Assembly: GCF_003025595.1 (NCBI RefSeq)
Contig: NZ_PYMI01000010.1
Location: forward strand, 1 to 64,000
Reading direction: 5' to 3'
From: Photobacterium ganghwense
GTDB lineage: Bacteria; Pseudomonadota; Gammaproteobacteria; Enterobacterales; Vibrionaceae
Length of the DNA stretch: 64,000 nt
A program made the translations under genes and the position numbers. The notes under the pieces are model-generated. The model ran no database searches, was not told the DNA's origin, and was given only the letters and a program-made list of their open reading frames with translations. Each line of letters begins with the position of its first letter. Positions within the stretch are counted from its first letter, which is position 1. Positions 25,469 to 35,187 of this stretch are shown in pieces.

Positions 25469-27607
25469 ATGCGCCTCATCGGGAAACTCGTTGCTACTTT
25501 GCTCGTCCTCATCCTGCTGGGCGCGACGGTCTTCCTGACCATGATGCATACCCGCTTTGCCACCCCGATGATGGTATGGCTATTCAATACCGTCAGCCCG
25601 TATCAGCTGGAGGCTGAGCAGGTGGTCTACGACATCGAGGAGCCGTGGCGCCTGTCCCTGAACCAGTTACGTCTGCAGCCTCGTGCGGCGGAGACGCCCT
25701 CTGAGCCACAGACTCCATTTACCGCAAACCAGCTGACCCTGTGGCTGAGCCCGTCCAGCCTGCTGGCCGGGCACTGGCATTTTGACACCATCCTGTTAGA
25801 CGGCCTGAACCTGAGCGCCGACAGCGCGTCGCTGCCAGTGCCTGCCGAGCTATCGAGCCAGCGACTGGCCCTGAGCAATCTGACCTGGCACAGCGCCGAT
25901 ATCACGCTGTCAGAAGGTGAAGTCCAGCTTGATAACTGGCATTTCCGCGCCTCAGATCCCCGCCCGTTCTGGCAGCAGTTTACGGGCAACTTCCAAATTG
26001 CGGCCCGTACTCTGCGCTGGCAGCAGTTCCCGGTGGAAAAGCTGCTGCTCGACGGCAACTACACCGCACCAGCCCTGACCCTATACGGGTTTTCCTTTGA
26101 CTGGCAGCACGCCGGTGTGAATGGCCAGCTGGAACTGGATACCCGCGTAAAGGCACTTCAGCTGCACCAGTTAACCGTGAGCGATCTACAACTCCAGCAA
26201 GGCGATGAACTCGCCGCCTTGCAGACATGGCTGCACCACTGGACGCAGGCTGGCGGGACAGCAACACTTGGCCGTCTCGACATGCTCGACATTAGCCTCG
26301 AATTACCCTCATTGGCCCTTAACCATGCCAGCCTGTCGCTGGAAAACTGGCATTGGCCGCAAAGTGCCTACCAACAACCGGAGGCCTGGCTGTCATTCAG
26401 TGCAGAAAGCGGCAGCTGGCAGGCGCTCACCTTTACTGACCCGTTGCTGGAGCTGGCTTTTACTCCGGCCCAAGTCACCATCAAAGGCGCCTCGGTCAAC
26501 GCGCTGGAAGGCTATGGCCGAGCCGCTGGCATCCTGACCCCAGAGAGCCTTCAGCTTGACAGCTTAGTCTTGAAGGGACTCAAAGTGTTCCTGCCACCGC
26601 ACTGGCAGCAAACTGCCCGCACCGCCTTTGCCCACTGGCCGACCATTCGTATCGATAGCCTGGATATCGGCTACAGCCAGCTCGTGGATACGGCACCCGC
26701 TTCCCCCTGGCACCTGACCGGGCTTAACCTCAAAGGACAGGATCTGCTGCTGCGCCGGGAGAACCAACCGGGTCTGTGGCAAGGTAGCCTGACCGCCGGT
26801 GCTGGCGCGGCCAGTTTCAACACGATCAACCTAACCGGGCCTTATCTGGCAATGGCAGCTGAACAGGGCCAATGGCAACTGAGCGAAGCCACCCTGCCAT
26901 TCGCCGATGGCCTGCTTAACGCAAAGGGAACAATCGACCTGAATACCGCCGGGCGCCCGTGGTCGCTGCAGTGGCAGGGTGACAGCCTGCCCGCCGCCCT
27001 GCTGGCGCAATGGCTTCAGTTGCCGCTGCCGGTAAAAGGAAAACTCGATACACAAGGACAACTGAAAGGGCTGGCCGCCAATCGCCTCAGTTTGGCCCAT
27101 AGCCTCGACGGCAACCTCACGGCGAGCCTGCGTGAAGGCACCCTGAGCCAGCCTGCCGCTCAACTGTGGCAGCACTGGCAACAAACCGGGCAGCCAATAG
27201 TAACCGAACCGACGGATCTCAGCGCCGCACCGGCTCAGGCGATCACGACCACTGAAACAGCCACCGACAAGCCTGCTGTTGCCACGATAGCGACCAACAC
27301 GACTCCCGCAAAAGCACCAGCCGCCAGCGTGACCATTACTCCGCTGGCTATCACCAGCGATCGGGGACGCATCACCGTCGCACCGATGTCATTGCACAGT
27401 GGGCCGTTACAGGCAGGACTGGAAGGGAAATGGGATATGGCGGATCCGGCAGCGCAGCAGCTGGAATGGCAGGCCAGCTACCCGTGTCGGCAGCCAGACA
27501 GTGAAAACCGGTCGGCCAGTACCGGCTCACGTCAACAGTTAGTACAACGGTGGCAGGGGGATCAGCACACGGTGTTGTTGTCGCCTTGCGAAGGAAACAA
27601 CATATAG
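25469..27607 (+). CDS. AsmA family protein
   Basis: A 712-residue protein with one N-terminal membrane anchor (about residues 5-26, LVATLLVLILLGATVFL) and a long periplasmic part rich in repeated beta-strand patterns (L.L..L.L.....G..), the mark of AsmA/chorein-like proteins that move or organise lipids between the membranes. A Thr/Ala/Pro-rich linker lies near residue 590-620. An AGGAG precedes the ATG. The last 46 bp overlap the convergent GNAT/thioesterase gene, and the C-terminus looks short of the usual conserved end, so a recent frameshift near 27480 cannot be excluded. Confidence 0.75.
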   Translation: MRLIGKLVATLLVLILLGATVFLTMMHTRFATPMMVWLFNTVSPYQLEAEQVVYDIEEPWRLSLNQLRLQPRAAETPSEPQTPFTANQLTLWLSPSSLLAGHWHFDTILLDGLNLSADSASLPVPAELSSQRLALSNLTWHSADITLSEGEVQLDNWHFRASDPRPFWQQFTGNFQIAARTLRWQQFPVEKLLLDGNYTAPALTLYGFSFDWQHAGVNGQLELDTRVKALQLHQLTVSDLQLQQGDELAALQTWLHHWTQAGGTATLGRLDMLDISLELPSLALNHASLSLENWHWPQSAYQQPEAWLSFSAESGSWQALTFTDPLLELAFTPAQVTIKGASVNALEGYGRAAGILTPESLQLDSLVLKGLKVFLPPHWQQTARTAFAHWPTIRIDSLDIGYSQLVDTAPASPWHLTGLNLKGQDLLLRRENQPGLWQGSLTAGAGAASFNTINLTGPYLAMAAEQGQWQLSEATLPFADGLLNAKGTIDLNTAGRPWSLQWQGDSLPAALLAQWLQLPLPVKGKLDTQGQLKGLAANRLSLAHSLDGNLTASLREGTLSQPAAQLWQHWQQTGQPIVTEPTDLSAAPAQAITTTETATDKPAVATIATNTTPAKAPAASVTITPLAITSDRGRITVAPMSLHSGPLQAGLEGKWDMADPAAQQLEWQASYPCRQPDSENRSASTGSRQQLVQRWQGDQHTVLLSPCEGNNI

Positions 27608-28482
27608 GTACCGGTGAAGGTGGCGGCTAACGTCTCACCGCTATAGACCTGCACCTGCACCACAGCCCGGCCTTTACGGCGTTTGGCCAGTCGGTCCACG
27701 TCGCCCTTGAGATCTTCAACCGTGACCACGGCTTTAGGCCGCTCGGTCACCGGATGCTGATAACGGATGTGGCTGTCAGCCAGAATAATGTCGGCGGGCA
27801 GCTTGCGCTCTTTCAGCAGCATCCAGACAAATCCCCACCCGGCCAGCGTCGCCATGGTAAAGATACTGCCGGCGAACATGCTGGCTTTGGGATTGAGGTT
27901 GGCATTGATGCGGGCACTGACCTCGAAGCGATACCCCGTGTACTGGCTGATCCGTACCCCCATTTTTTCACTGATGGGAATTTGGGACTGCCACAGCTCC
28001 TGCAGCTCCTGACACCAGTCCGGATGGCGCACGAATTCCGTCAGCGGATCCAGGTGCTTAAGCATCTGCTGGTGCCGAACCGGGCCGCGCTCTTCACTCA
28101 GCTCGCCCTGGCTGGTAAAACCGTTGCGCAGGTAAAAAGGGATCGCGTCTTCGCGCGAGTTACAGACCAGGCGCTTGGCCCCTTCCTGCCGGGCCAGCGA
28201 TTCCAGCGCCATCAGCACTATCGCCCCCATCCCCTGATGGCGGTAATCGGGATGCACCGCCATATAACGGATCTGACCTTCATTGTCAGGTGTCATGTAC
28301 AAACGGCCAATCGCAATCGCTTCGCCATCGTCACTGACAATCATCCGATGAATACTCAGTTCATCATAAGCATCACGCTCCGAGCCAACCGGCATATGCC
28401 AGGGCTCACGCAGCATCCGCCAACGGAAGTCATAGTATTGCGCCAGTTCTGCGTCTGTTGCCGGGGTGATCAATCGAAACAT
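27562..28482 (-). CDS. yiiD: Bifunctional GNAT/hotdog-fold protein, YiiD (FabY/MadA) family
   Basis: A 306-residue protein. The first half is a GNAT acetyltransferase domain, with the acetyl-CoA site IRYMAVHPDYRHQGMGAIVL at about 85-105. The second half is a hotdog thioesterase-like domain (NLNPKASMFAGSIFTMATLAGWG, then ILADSHIRYQHPV). E. coli YiiD has this architecture and has been linked to fatty-acid initiation as a malonyl-ACP decarboxylase; that role is family knowledge. The ATG at 28482 follows GAGAAGGA; a GTG five codons earlier would overlap that site. It is the third gene of a yihY-dtd-yiiD unit. Confidence 0.9.
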   Translation of the reverse strand: MFRLITPATDAELAQYYDFRWRMLREPWHMPVGSERDAYDELSIHRMIVSDDGEAIAIGRLYMTPDNEGQIRYMAVHPDYRHQGMGAIVLMALESLARQEGAKRLVCNSREDAIPFYLRNGFTSQGELSEERGPVRHQQMLKHLDPLTEFVRHPDWCQELQELWQSQIPISEKMGVRISQYTGYRFEVSARINANLNPKASMFAGSIFTMATLAGWGFVWMLLKERKLPADIILADSHIRYQHPVTERPKAVVTVEDLKGDVDRLAKRRKGRAVVQVQVYSGETLAATFTGTYMLFPSQGDNNTVC

Positions 28483-28528
28483 GAAATCCTTCTCCACTGT
28501 TCAGGGGGCCTGCAGCCCCCATCCATAA

Positions 28529-28966
28529 TTATACCTGCAACCAGAAAGTGACCGGTCCGTCATTGAGCAGCGCGACTTTCATGTCCGCAGCAAAAATACC
28601 GGTTTCTGTCTGAATATCCTTATCCTTACAGCAGGTGACAAAGTAATCATACAGCCGTTCGGCTTCCGATGGTGTCGCACCAGCAGAAAAACTTGGCCGC
28701 ATCCCACTTTTGGTATCGGCTGCCAGCGTAAATTGCGAAACCACCAAGACACTACCACCGGCTTGTTGCACATTGAGGTTCATTTTTCCGGCATCGTCTT
28801 CAAAGACACGATACCCCAGCACTTTGTCGCGCAGGCGCTGCGCTTTGGCTTCGTCATCGCCTTTCTCGACACCCAGCAATACCAGCAGTCCCTTACCAAT
28901 CGCGCCGGTTACCTTGCCATCCACCGTTACGCTGGCTTCGCTGACTCGTTGAATAAGTGCAATCAT
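28529..28966 (-). CDS. dtd: D-aminoacyl-tRNA deacylase
   Basis: Frees D-amino acids (and glycine) mischarged on tRNA. The 145-residue protein has both signature motifs: SQFTLAAD, which carries the cross-subunit Gln-Phe-Thr, and the C-terminal NDGPVTFWLQV with the Gly-cisPro that excludes L-amino acids. It is coupled to yihY (1-bp overlap) and 46 bp upstream of yiiD, the E. coli order. Confidence 0.96.
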   Translation of the reverse strand: MIALIQRVSEASVTVDGKVTGAIGKGLLVLLGVEKGDDEAKAQRLRDKVLGYRVFEDDAGKMNLNVQQAGGSVLVVSQFTLAADTKSGMRPSFSAGATPSEAERLYDYFVTCCKDKDIQTETGIFAADMKVALLNDGPVTFWLQV

Positions 28967-29934
28967 TACTCTTTCCTTTCTACCTCTTTGTGTTCACTTT
29001 CTGTGGCCTGTCCGCTTTCCTGCACGGCCATTTCTTCGGCGGTCGGCACCGTTTCATCACGGGATTTGTCGATCGGGTGCCAGTACTGCCGCTCGCCAAG
29101 GCTGGCGGTGATCTCCGCGCCAAACAACACAATACACCAGCACAGATACACCCACACAAACAAAATCGGCACCACAGCCAGTGCACCGTAAATCACCTGG
29201 TACGACGGGAAGTTGGTGATGTACAGGGCAAACCCTTTCTTGCTCAGTTCAAACAGCACACTGGCCGTCACGGCACCAATCACGGCATGGCTGAGACGCA
29301 CCTTGGTATTGGGTACCAGCAGGTACAGGCCAAGGAAGGCGGCACTGGACATCAGCACAGGCAGGCCGCGCAGGCTGCGCTGCAACAGGCCATTGACGGC
29401 ATCACTGTTTAGCAGGTTCAGCGATCCCAGATAAGAGCTGACCGCAATACTGGACCCGACCAGAATCGGCCCCAGCGTCAGGACCATCCAGTAGATCGAG
29501 AACGAAATTACTGGACGGCGCTTTTCCGTCACCCGCCAGATATAGTTAAGCGACTTATCGATGGTGGAAATCAGCATCATCGCCACCACAAACAGTGCCC
29601 CGATACCTACGGCCGTCATCTTACCGGCATTGGCCACAAACTCGTTGAGGTACTCTTTAAGGATTTCCCCGGCAGCCGGAACGAAGTTTTCAATCACGAA
29701 ATTCTGCAGCATGTCGCCCAACCCGGCAAACACCGGAAAGGATGACAATGCGGACAGCACCACAGTGATCAGTGGCACTAATGACAGCAGGGTTACATAC
29801 GCCATAGAGCCTGCGGTCACCGTCAGGCGATCGTGCCCGACACGTTGATGAAGATAACGGATATAGGCCCACGTCGTGCGCAGTTGCTGCTGCCAATCGT
29901 GCTTGCCAGTTGTCTTTTTGTCAGCCATAGTCAT
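28966..29934 (-). CDS. yihY: YihY family inner-membrane protein
   Basis: A 322-residue protein with about six membrane segments, family motif YLHQRVGHDRLTVTAGSMAYVTLLSLVPL near the N-terminus, and a charged cytoplasmic tail (residues 285-322). The family was once thought to be RNase BN; that activity belongs to another protein, so the function is open. The start could be either of two ATGs three codons apart (29934 or 29928); neither has a clear ribosome site. Confidence 0.9.
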   Translation of the reverse strand: MTMADKKTTGKHDWQQQLRTTWAYIRYLHQRVGHDRLTVTAGSMAYVTLLSLVPLITVVLSALSSFPVFAGLGDMLQNFVIENFVPAAGEILKEYLNEFVANAGKMTAVGIGALFVVAMMLISTIDKSLNYIWRVTEKRRPVISFSIYWMVLTLGPILVGSSIAVSSYLGSLNLLNSDAVNGLLQRSLRGLPVLMSSAAFLGLYLLVPNTKVRLSHAVIGAVTASVLFELSKKGFALYITNFPSYQVIYGALAVVPILFVWVYLCWCIVLFGAEITASLGERQYWHPIDKSRDETVPTAEEMAVQESGQATESEHKEVERKE

Positions 29935-30005
29935 GTCACTAATTTTCTTGTTTGTTTTTAAAATATTCGAAGATTCAATAAATTCTAGGACAACCGGAGA
30001 CCAAT

Positions 30006-30647
30006 ATGCCCTATTTGCTTGCCATCCTGCTAGCGCTGACCACCCTGACAGGGTGTCAAAGCGCTTATTATTCAGCCATGGAAAAAGTCGGGATCCACAA
30101 ACGCGACATCATGGTAGACCGGGTGGAAGAGGCCAATGAAGCACAAGCCGATGCCCAGGAAAAATTCACCGATGCCCTGACCGCCCTTAAAGCCCTGAAC
30201 CAGTTTGATGGCGGTGAGTTGGAGCGCGTGTACAACTCCATTAATGATGAGTATCTGGCCAGCCAGAAAGCGGCAGAGAAAGTCAGCGATCGCATCGCGG
30301 CCATTGAAGACGTCGCCGATGCGCTGTTCGACGAATGGGAAGACGAACTGACGCTCTATACCAGCGCAACCCTGCGCCGGGACAGCGAACGCAAGCTGCG
30401 CAGCACCCAGGCTTCCTACAAACGCATGCTTGGTGCAATGCACCGCGCAGAGCAGAAAATGACGCCGGTACTCAACACGTTGCGTGATAATACCCTATAT
30501 CTTAAGCATAATCTTAATGCCGCGGCGATTGGTTCACTACAGGGCGAATTTAATTCCCTGCAGCGCGATATTCAGCGGGCCATTACCGACATGGAAGCCG
30601 CCATCAGCGAGTCCGAGCGTTTTATCGCACAGCTGAAAAAAGCCTAA
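30006..30647 (+). CDS. DUF2959 lipoprotein
   Basis: A 213-residue predicted lipoprotein. A short signal peptide ends in the lipobox LTGC (Cys18), with Gln-Ser after it, which favours outer-membrane sorting. The mature part is almost wholly helical and charged, with heptad-like patterns that suggest a long coiled coil (about 40-205). It matches DUF2959, found mainly in marine gammaproteobacteria. Function unknown. It is divergent from yihY and preceded by GGAGACCAAT. Confidence 0.88.
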   Translation: MPYLLAILLALTTLTGCQSAYYSAMEKVGIHKRDIMVDRVEEANEAQADAQEKFTDALTALKALNQFDGGELERVYNSINDEYLASQKAAEKVSDRIAAIEDVADALFDEWEDELTLYTSATLRRDSERKLRSTQASYKRMLGAMHRAEQKMTPVLNTLRDNTLYLKHNLNAAAIGSLQGEFNSLQRDIQRAITDMEAAISESERFIAQLKKA

Positions 30648-30651
30648 CCGA

Positions 30652-31194
30652 CTACTCGCCGATTTGCCCATCCCGCAGCCGGGCCAATACCCAGTTGGCC
30701 CGCGCTTCCACGGTCCCCCAAGGCACCTCTGCCACTGCGTAACCCAACGCCTGATAGGTCGTCACCAGCTCGCGGTGAATCGCCTGAGCTTCAGCGAAGT
30801 TATGGGGACGCTCATCATCCTGCACATAAATCGACGCTTCCGGCGCGCAGAAAAACACAGTGGAATGATAGCCTTTGGCCGCCGCCAGATAATTCGCCGT
30901 CACCGGCAAACCGCCGACTTTCAGGTAAGCACAAATATCCCCAATCGCCCTATCCACAAACGCCGGCATCGTACTGCACGCTGCCTGCTCACGCTGGCTG
31001 CTCATGCGATCCAGGCACAGCGCAGCAAAACCCGGTAAATCGGTCCAAGGCAGAATGCCGTCGTCACGGGCTGATTCTTCCCGGATCAGGGCGCGGGACA
31101 CTTCCGGGTACGTCAGGTAGCCCCGTTGGGCCAGCGCCTGCAGCAGTGTGGTTTTGCCGGCACCCGGGCCGCCGGTGATGATTATCGGTTGCAT
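30652..31194 (-). CDS. AAA-type ATPase/nucleotide kinase-like protein
   Basis: A 180-residue P-loop protein. The Walker A motif GGPGAGKTT is at residues 8-16 and a Walker B/lid-type region (PAFVDRAIGDICAYL) is near the middle. This matches the small AAA_28 ATPases related to NadR-type kinases and often seen next to bipA in Vibrio. Substrate unknown. The stop is 4 bp from the end of the DUF2959 gene (convergent), and no terminator is seen between them. Confidence 0.8.
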   Translation of the reverse strand: MQPIIITGGPGAGKTTLLQALAQRGYLTYPEVSRALIREESARDDGILPWTDLPGFAALCLDRMSSQREQAACSTMPAFVDRAIGDICAYLKVGGLPVTANYLAAAKGYHSTVFFCAPEASIYVQDDERPHNFAEAQAIHRELVTTYQALGYAVAEVPWGTVEARANWVLARLRDGQIGE

Positions 31195-31282
31195 AGGTCA
31201 GTTTTCCATTTACCTGGCCAGATAAAACAATCCCCCCATGCTTGCGCGATGGAGGGATTGATTCAGTACATGCGGTTAGCGA

Positions 31283-33112
31283 TTATTTCGCTGAACGGCT
31301 TGCACGCTTACGATCGGTTTCCGTCAACAGTTTCTTACGGATACGGATGCTTTCTGGCGTTACTTCTACCAGCTCGTCATCATCGATGAACTCAAGCGCC
31401 TGCTCCAGAGTGAACTTGATCGCCGGAGTCAGAACCTGTGCTTCATCCGTACCAGAAGCACGAACGTTAGTCAGCTGCTTACCTTTCAGACAGTTTACTG
31501 TCAGGTCGTTTGAACGGTTGTGAATACCGATGATCTGACCTTCGTACACTTCATCTGCGTGCTCAGCAAACAGACGGCCACGCTCCTGCAGGTTGAACAG
31601 TGCGTAAGTCAGGGCTTTACCGGTTGCGTTAGAAATCAGTACGCCGTTCACACGCTGGCCGATTTCGCCACCTTTGTGCGGACCGTAGTGATCAAACGTG
31701 TGGTACAGCAGGCCAGAACCTGAAGTCAGGGTCATGAACTCTGTCTGGAAGCCAATCAGGCCACGAGAAGGCATCATGAAGTCCATACGTACACGGCCTT
31801 TGCCGTCCGGTGCCATATCAGTCAGCTCACCTTTACGCAGACCGATGTTTTCCATGATGCCGCCCTGGTGCTCTTCCATCACGTCGATAGTCACCGTTTC
31901 ATACGGTTCCATCAGCTGACCATCTTCTTCTTTCAGGATTACTTCCGGACGAGATACTGCCAGCTCAAAGCCTTCACGACGCATGTTTTCGATCAGGATA
32001 GACAGGTGCAGCTCACCACGGCCTGATACGCGGAACTTGTCCGGGTCATCCGTTTCTTCTACACGCAGTGCAACGTTGTGAACCAGTTCTTTCTGCAGAC
32101 GCTCAAGAATGTTACGTGACGTTACGAACTTACCTTCTTTACCCGCAAACGGAGAGGTGTTTACCTGGAAGGTCATAGTAACTGTTGGCTCGTCAACAGA
32201 CAGAGCTGGCAGCGCTTCAACAGCATTCACGTCACAGATAGTGTCAGAGATTTTCAGCTCGCCCAGACCTGTGATTGCGATGATGTCACCCGCTGTCGCC
32301 TGCGCAACATCGTGACGCTCCAGACCCAGGTAACCCAGTACTGTACCAACTTTACCGTTACGCTTAGTGCCGTCAGCACCCACAACGGTAACTTGCTGGT
32401 TTGGCTTCACCGAGCCACGTGTAACACGGCCAACACCGATAACACCCACGTATGAGCTGTAATCCAGCTGAGAAATTTGCATCTGCAGCGAACCATCAAC
32501 GTCAACGTTTGGCGCAGCAACGTTATCTACGATAGCCTGGAACAGAGGTTCCATGTTCTCGCCAGTTTCGCCTTCTTCCAATGTTGCCCAGCCGTTCAGA
32601 GCCGATGCGTACACTACACGGAAATCCAGCTGCTCGTCAGTCGCACCCAGGTTGTCGAACAGGTCAAATACCTGATCCATAACCCAATCAGGACGTGCGC
32701 CCGGACGGTCAATTTTGTTGATTACCACGATTGGCTTCAGGCCGTGAGCAAACGCTTTTTGCGTTACGAAACGCGTCTGTGGCATCGGACCGTCAACGGC
32801 ATCAACGATCAGCAGTACTGAGTCAACCATCGACATGATACGCTCAACTTCACCACCGAAGTCGGCGTGTCCCGGAGTATCAACGATGTTGATGCGGTAA
32901 TCGTTCCAGTTGATCGCTGTGTTCTTAGCCAGAATGGTAATACCACGCTCTTTTTCGATGTCGTTGGAATCCATTACGCGTTCTTCTACTTCACCGCGAG
33001 ACTCTAACGTGCCAGATTGCTGAAGCAATTTGTCAACCAGAGTCGTTTTACCGTGGTCAACGTGCGCAATGATTGCGATATTTCTTAATTTATCGATCTG
33101 TGGATTTGACAT
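31283..33112 (-). CDS. typA: Ribosome-associated translational GTPase BipA/TypA
   Basis: A 609-residue GTPase of the EF-G family that acts in 50S assembly at low temperature and under stress. The G motifs are AHVDHGKTT (G1), RGITI (G2), DTPGHADFGG (G3) and NKIDRPGARPD (G4). The EF-G-like domains and the BipA-specific C-terminal domain (LTVNCLKGKQLTNVRASGTDEA) follow. I choose the ATG at 33112 (MSNPQIDKLRN), near the family start; an in-frame start at 33127 is also possible, and neither has a strong ribosome site. Confidence 0.97.
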   Translation of the reverse strand: MSNPQIDKLRNIAIIAHVDHGKTTLVDKLLQQSGTLESRGEVEERVMDSNDIEKERGITILAKNTAINWNDYRINIVDTPGHADFGGEVERIMSMVDSVLLIVDAVDGPMPQTRFVTQKAFAHGLKPIVVINKIDRPGARPDWVMDQVFDLFDNLGATDEQLDFRVVYASALNGWATLEEGETGENMEPLFQAIVDNVAAPNVDVDGSLQMQISQLDYSSYVGVIGVGRVTRGSVKPNQQVTVVGADGTKRNGKVGTVLGYLGLERHDVAQATAGDIIAITGLGELKISDTICDVNAVEALPALSVDEPTVTMTFQVNTSPFAGKEGKFVTSRNILERLQKELVHNVALRVEETDDPDKFRVSGRGELHLSILIENMRREGFELAVSRPEVILKEEDGQLMEPYETVTIDVMEEHQGGIMENIGLRKGELTDMAPDGKGRVRMDFMMPSRGLIGFQTEFMTLTSGSGLLYHTFDHYGPHKGGEIGQRVNGVLISNATGKALTYALFNLQERGRLFAEHADEVYEGQIIGIHNRSNDLTVNCLKGKQLTNVRASGTDEAQVLTPAIKFTLEQALEFIDDDELVEVTPESIRIRKKLLTETDRKRASRSAK

Positions 33113-33450
33113 GTGTTTTACATTCACTCAGAACATGCAGCGACCGGACGGTTGCCACGTGGTTAAAAAAACGGCTCATAATCTAACAGATTTTACGTCA
33201 AAACCCACCTATTATGTGATTTATATCACCGCCTTTTTTGCGCTCAAGCGCACCATGCCCCCGTATCCCCCGCCGTTTGGGCGATTTAAGCTGAATAATG
33301 GCAGCGACTTCCGGCCGTTCCCCTCTTTATTTGACGTTTCCATGAAACCGACCACTTTTTCCTGAAACTCCCGCCAGCAGCAATTGACAATATGCGACCA
33401 TGGACTAATAGTAATGGCGCGCACCAGGAAAGACGGGACTTGTCACCAAT

Positions 33451-33488
33451 CGCACCACAATGGTGCACAGCATCACCAAGTTGGTGCA
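33451..33488. promoter_or_regulatory. Two NtrC-binding sites upstream of glnA
   Basis: The palindromic site CGCACCACAATGGTGCA (33451-33467) and the near-palindrome ATCACCAAGTTGGTGCA (33472-33488) fit the NtrC consensus TGCACC-N5-GGTGCA. They lie about 60-100 bp before the sigma-54 promoter and are spaced 21 bp centre to centre, two helical turns, as in a classical enhancer. A half-site (GCGCACCA) lies further upstream near 33418-33425. Confidence 0.88.
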
Positions 33489-33548
33489 TCAGAAGTGCGC
33501 ATTTGCCCTTTTACTCACGCTAATGCGCTGTTTTGGGGCTTTTAAAAG

Positions 33549-33566
33549 TTGGCACGGTTCTCGCTT
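33549..33566 (+). promoter_or_regulatory. Sigma-54 promoter of glnA
   Basis: TTGGCACGGTTCTCGCTT has the invariant GG (33551-33552) and GC (33563-33564) exactly 10 bp apart, the -24/-12 signature. It lies 80 bp before the glnA start and downstream of the paired NtrC sites. Confidence 0.88.
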
Positions 33567-33646
33567 AATAGATTTTAGCTGAGCAATGCATGCTCATTAC
33601 CTATTTTGTGGCCCGTTGCCCAATCTAACACCGGAGGTTACTCAAG

Positions 33647-35056
33647 ATGTCAGTTGAAAACGTACTCGCGCTGATCCAGGAAAACGAAGTCAAGTTTGTT
33701 GACCTACGCTTTACCGATACCAAAGGTAAAGAGCAGCATATCTCTATCCCAGCTCACCAGATTGATGCCGACTTCTTTGAAGAAGGTAAAATGTTCGACG
33801 GTTCTTCTGTTGCTGGCTGGAAAGGCATCAACGAATCAGACATGGTAATGATGCCAGACGCATCATCAGCAGTACTGGACCCGTTCACAGAAGATGCCAC
33901 TCTGAACATTCGTTGTGACATCCTGGAACCTGCGACTATGCAGGGCTACGATCGCGACCCACGTTCTATCGCTAAACGCGCAGAAGACTACATGCGCTCA
34001 ACTGGCATCGCTGACACTGTATTGGTTGGTCCAGAACCAGAATTCTTCCTGTTCGATGACGTGAAATTCTCGACCGATATGTCTGGTTCTTTCTTCAAGA
34101 TTGACGACATCGAAGCAGCATGGAACACAGGTTCTGACATCGAAGGCGGTAACAAAGGTCACCGTCCAGGCGTGAAAGGCGGTTACTTCCCAGTGGCGCC
34201 GGTTGATTCTTCTCAGGATATCCGTTCAGCCATGTGTCTGATCATGGAAGAGATGGGCCTGGTTGTTGAAGCACACCACCACGAAGTCGCGACTGCAGGT
34301 CAGAACGAGATCGCCACGCGCTTCAACACGCTGACAACCAAAGCGGACGAAATTCAGATCTACAAATACGTTGTACACAACGTCGCGCACGCCTTCGGCA
34401 AAACCGCGACCTTCATGCCTAAACCACTGGTGGGCGACAACGGTTCTGGTATGCACGTACACCAGTCTCTGGCGAAAGACGGTCAGAACCTATTTGCAGG
34501 CGACAAATACGGCGGCCTGTCTGAAATGGCTCTGTACTACATCGGCGGTATCATCAAGCACGCACGTGCACTGAACGCACTGACTAACCCGTCGACCAAC
34601 TCGTACAAGCGTCTGGTTCCTCACTACGAAGCACCAGTAATGCTGGCTTACTCAGCGCGTAACCGTTCTGCTTCTATCCGTATCCCTGTGGTACCAAGCC
34701 CGAAAGCGCGTCGTATCGAAGTGCGCTTCCCAGACCCAGCAGCAAACCCATACCTGGCGTTTGCAGCCATGCTGATGGCGGGTCTTGACGGTATCCGGAA
34801 CAAGATCCACCCAGGGGAAGCGATGGATAAAGATCTGTACGATCTGCCAGCTGAAGAAGCAGCAGAGATTCCAAAGGTTGCAGAATCACTACAACAAGCG
34901 CTTCAGTGCCTAGACGAAGATCGTGAGTTCCTGACCGCTGGCGGCGTGTTCTCTGATGACTTCATCGATTCTTACATCGCTCTGAAAACTCAGGACGTGC
35001 AGAAGATCAACATGGCGACGCACCCACTGGAATTCGAACTGTACTACTCTGTATAA
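33647..35056 (+). CDS. glnA: Glutamine synthetase, type I
   Basis: Makes glutamine from glutamate, ammonia and ATP. The 469-residue protein has all family motifs: MFDGSSVAGWKGI, the NMHxS-type region here as GSGMHVHQSL, and the ATP-site KPLVGDNGSGM. The adenylylation loop DKDLYDLP carries the regulated Tyr near 398. It is therefore the GS-I-beta form, controlled by adenylylation. CCGGAGG precedes the ATG. Transcription is expected from the sigma-54/NtrC promoter upstream. Confidence 0.98.
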   Translation: MSVENVLALIQENEVKFVDLRFTDTKGKEQHISIPAHQIDADFFEEGKMFDGSSVAGWKGINESDMVMMPDASSAVLDPFTEDATLNIRCDILEPATMQGYDRDPRSIAKRAEDYMRSTGIADTVLVGPEPEFFLFDDVKFSTDMSGSFFKIDDIEAAWNTGSDIEGGNKGHRPGVKGGYFPVAPVDSSQDIRSAMCLIMEEMGLVVEAHHHEVATAGQNEIATRFNTLTTKADEIQIYKYVVHNVAHAFGKTATFMPKPLVGDNGSGMHVHQSLAKDGQNLFAGDKYGGLSEMALYYIGGIIKHARALNALTNPSTNSYKRLVPHYEAPVMLAYSARNRSASIRIPVVPSPKARRIEVRFPDPAANPYLAFAAMLMAGLDGIRNKIHPGEAMDKDLYDLPAEEAAEIPKVAESLQQALQCLDEDREFLTAGGVFSDDFIDSYIALKTQDVQKINMATHPLEFELYYSV

Positions 35057-35088
35057 GAAATTCGCAGTGTAATCACAGCGTTACTTTT

Positions 35089-35115
35089 AGGCCGGCTTCA
35101 CAAGCCGGCCTTTTT
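35089..35115 (+). terminator. Terminator after glnA
   Basis: AGGCCGGCTT (35089-35098), CAC loop, AAGCCGGCCT (35102-35111), then T-run. It separates glnA from the downstream glnLG genes. Confidence 0.9.
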
Positions 35116-35187
35116 ACACTTGCCGTTGGTCAGACCGGGTCCAACAATGGAGATATGTCCACGACGACCTTCACCGGTGCTGCTATG

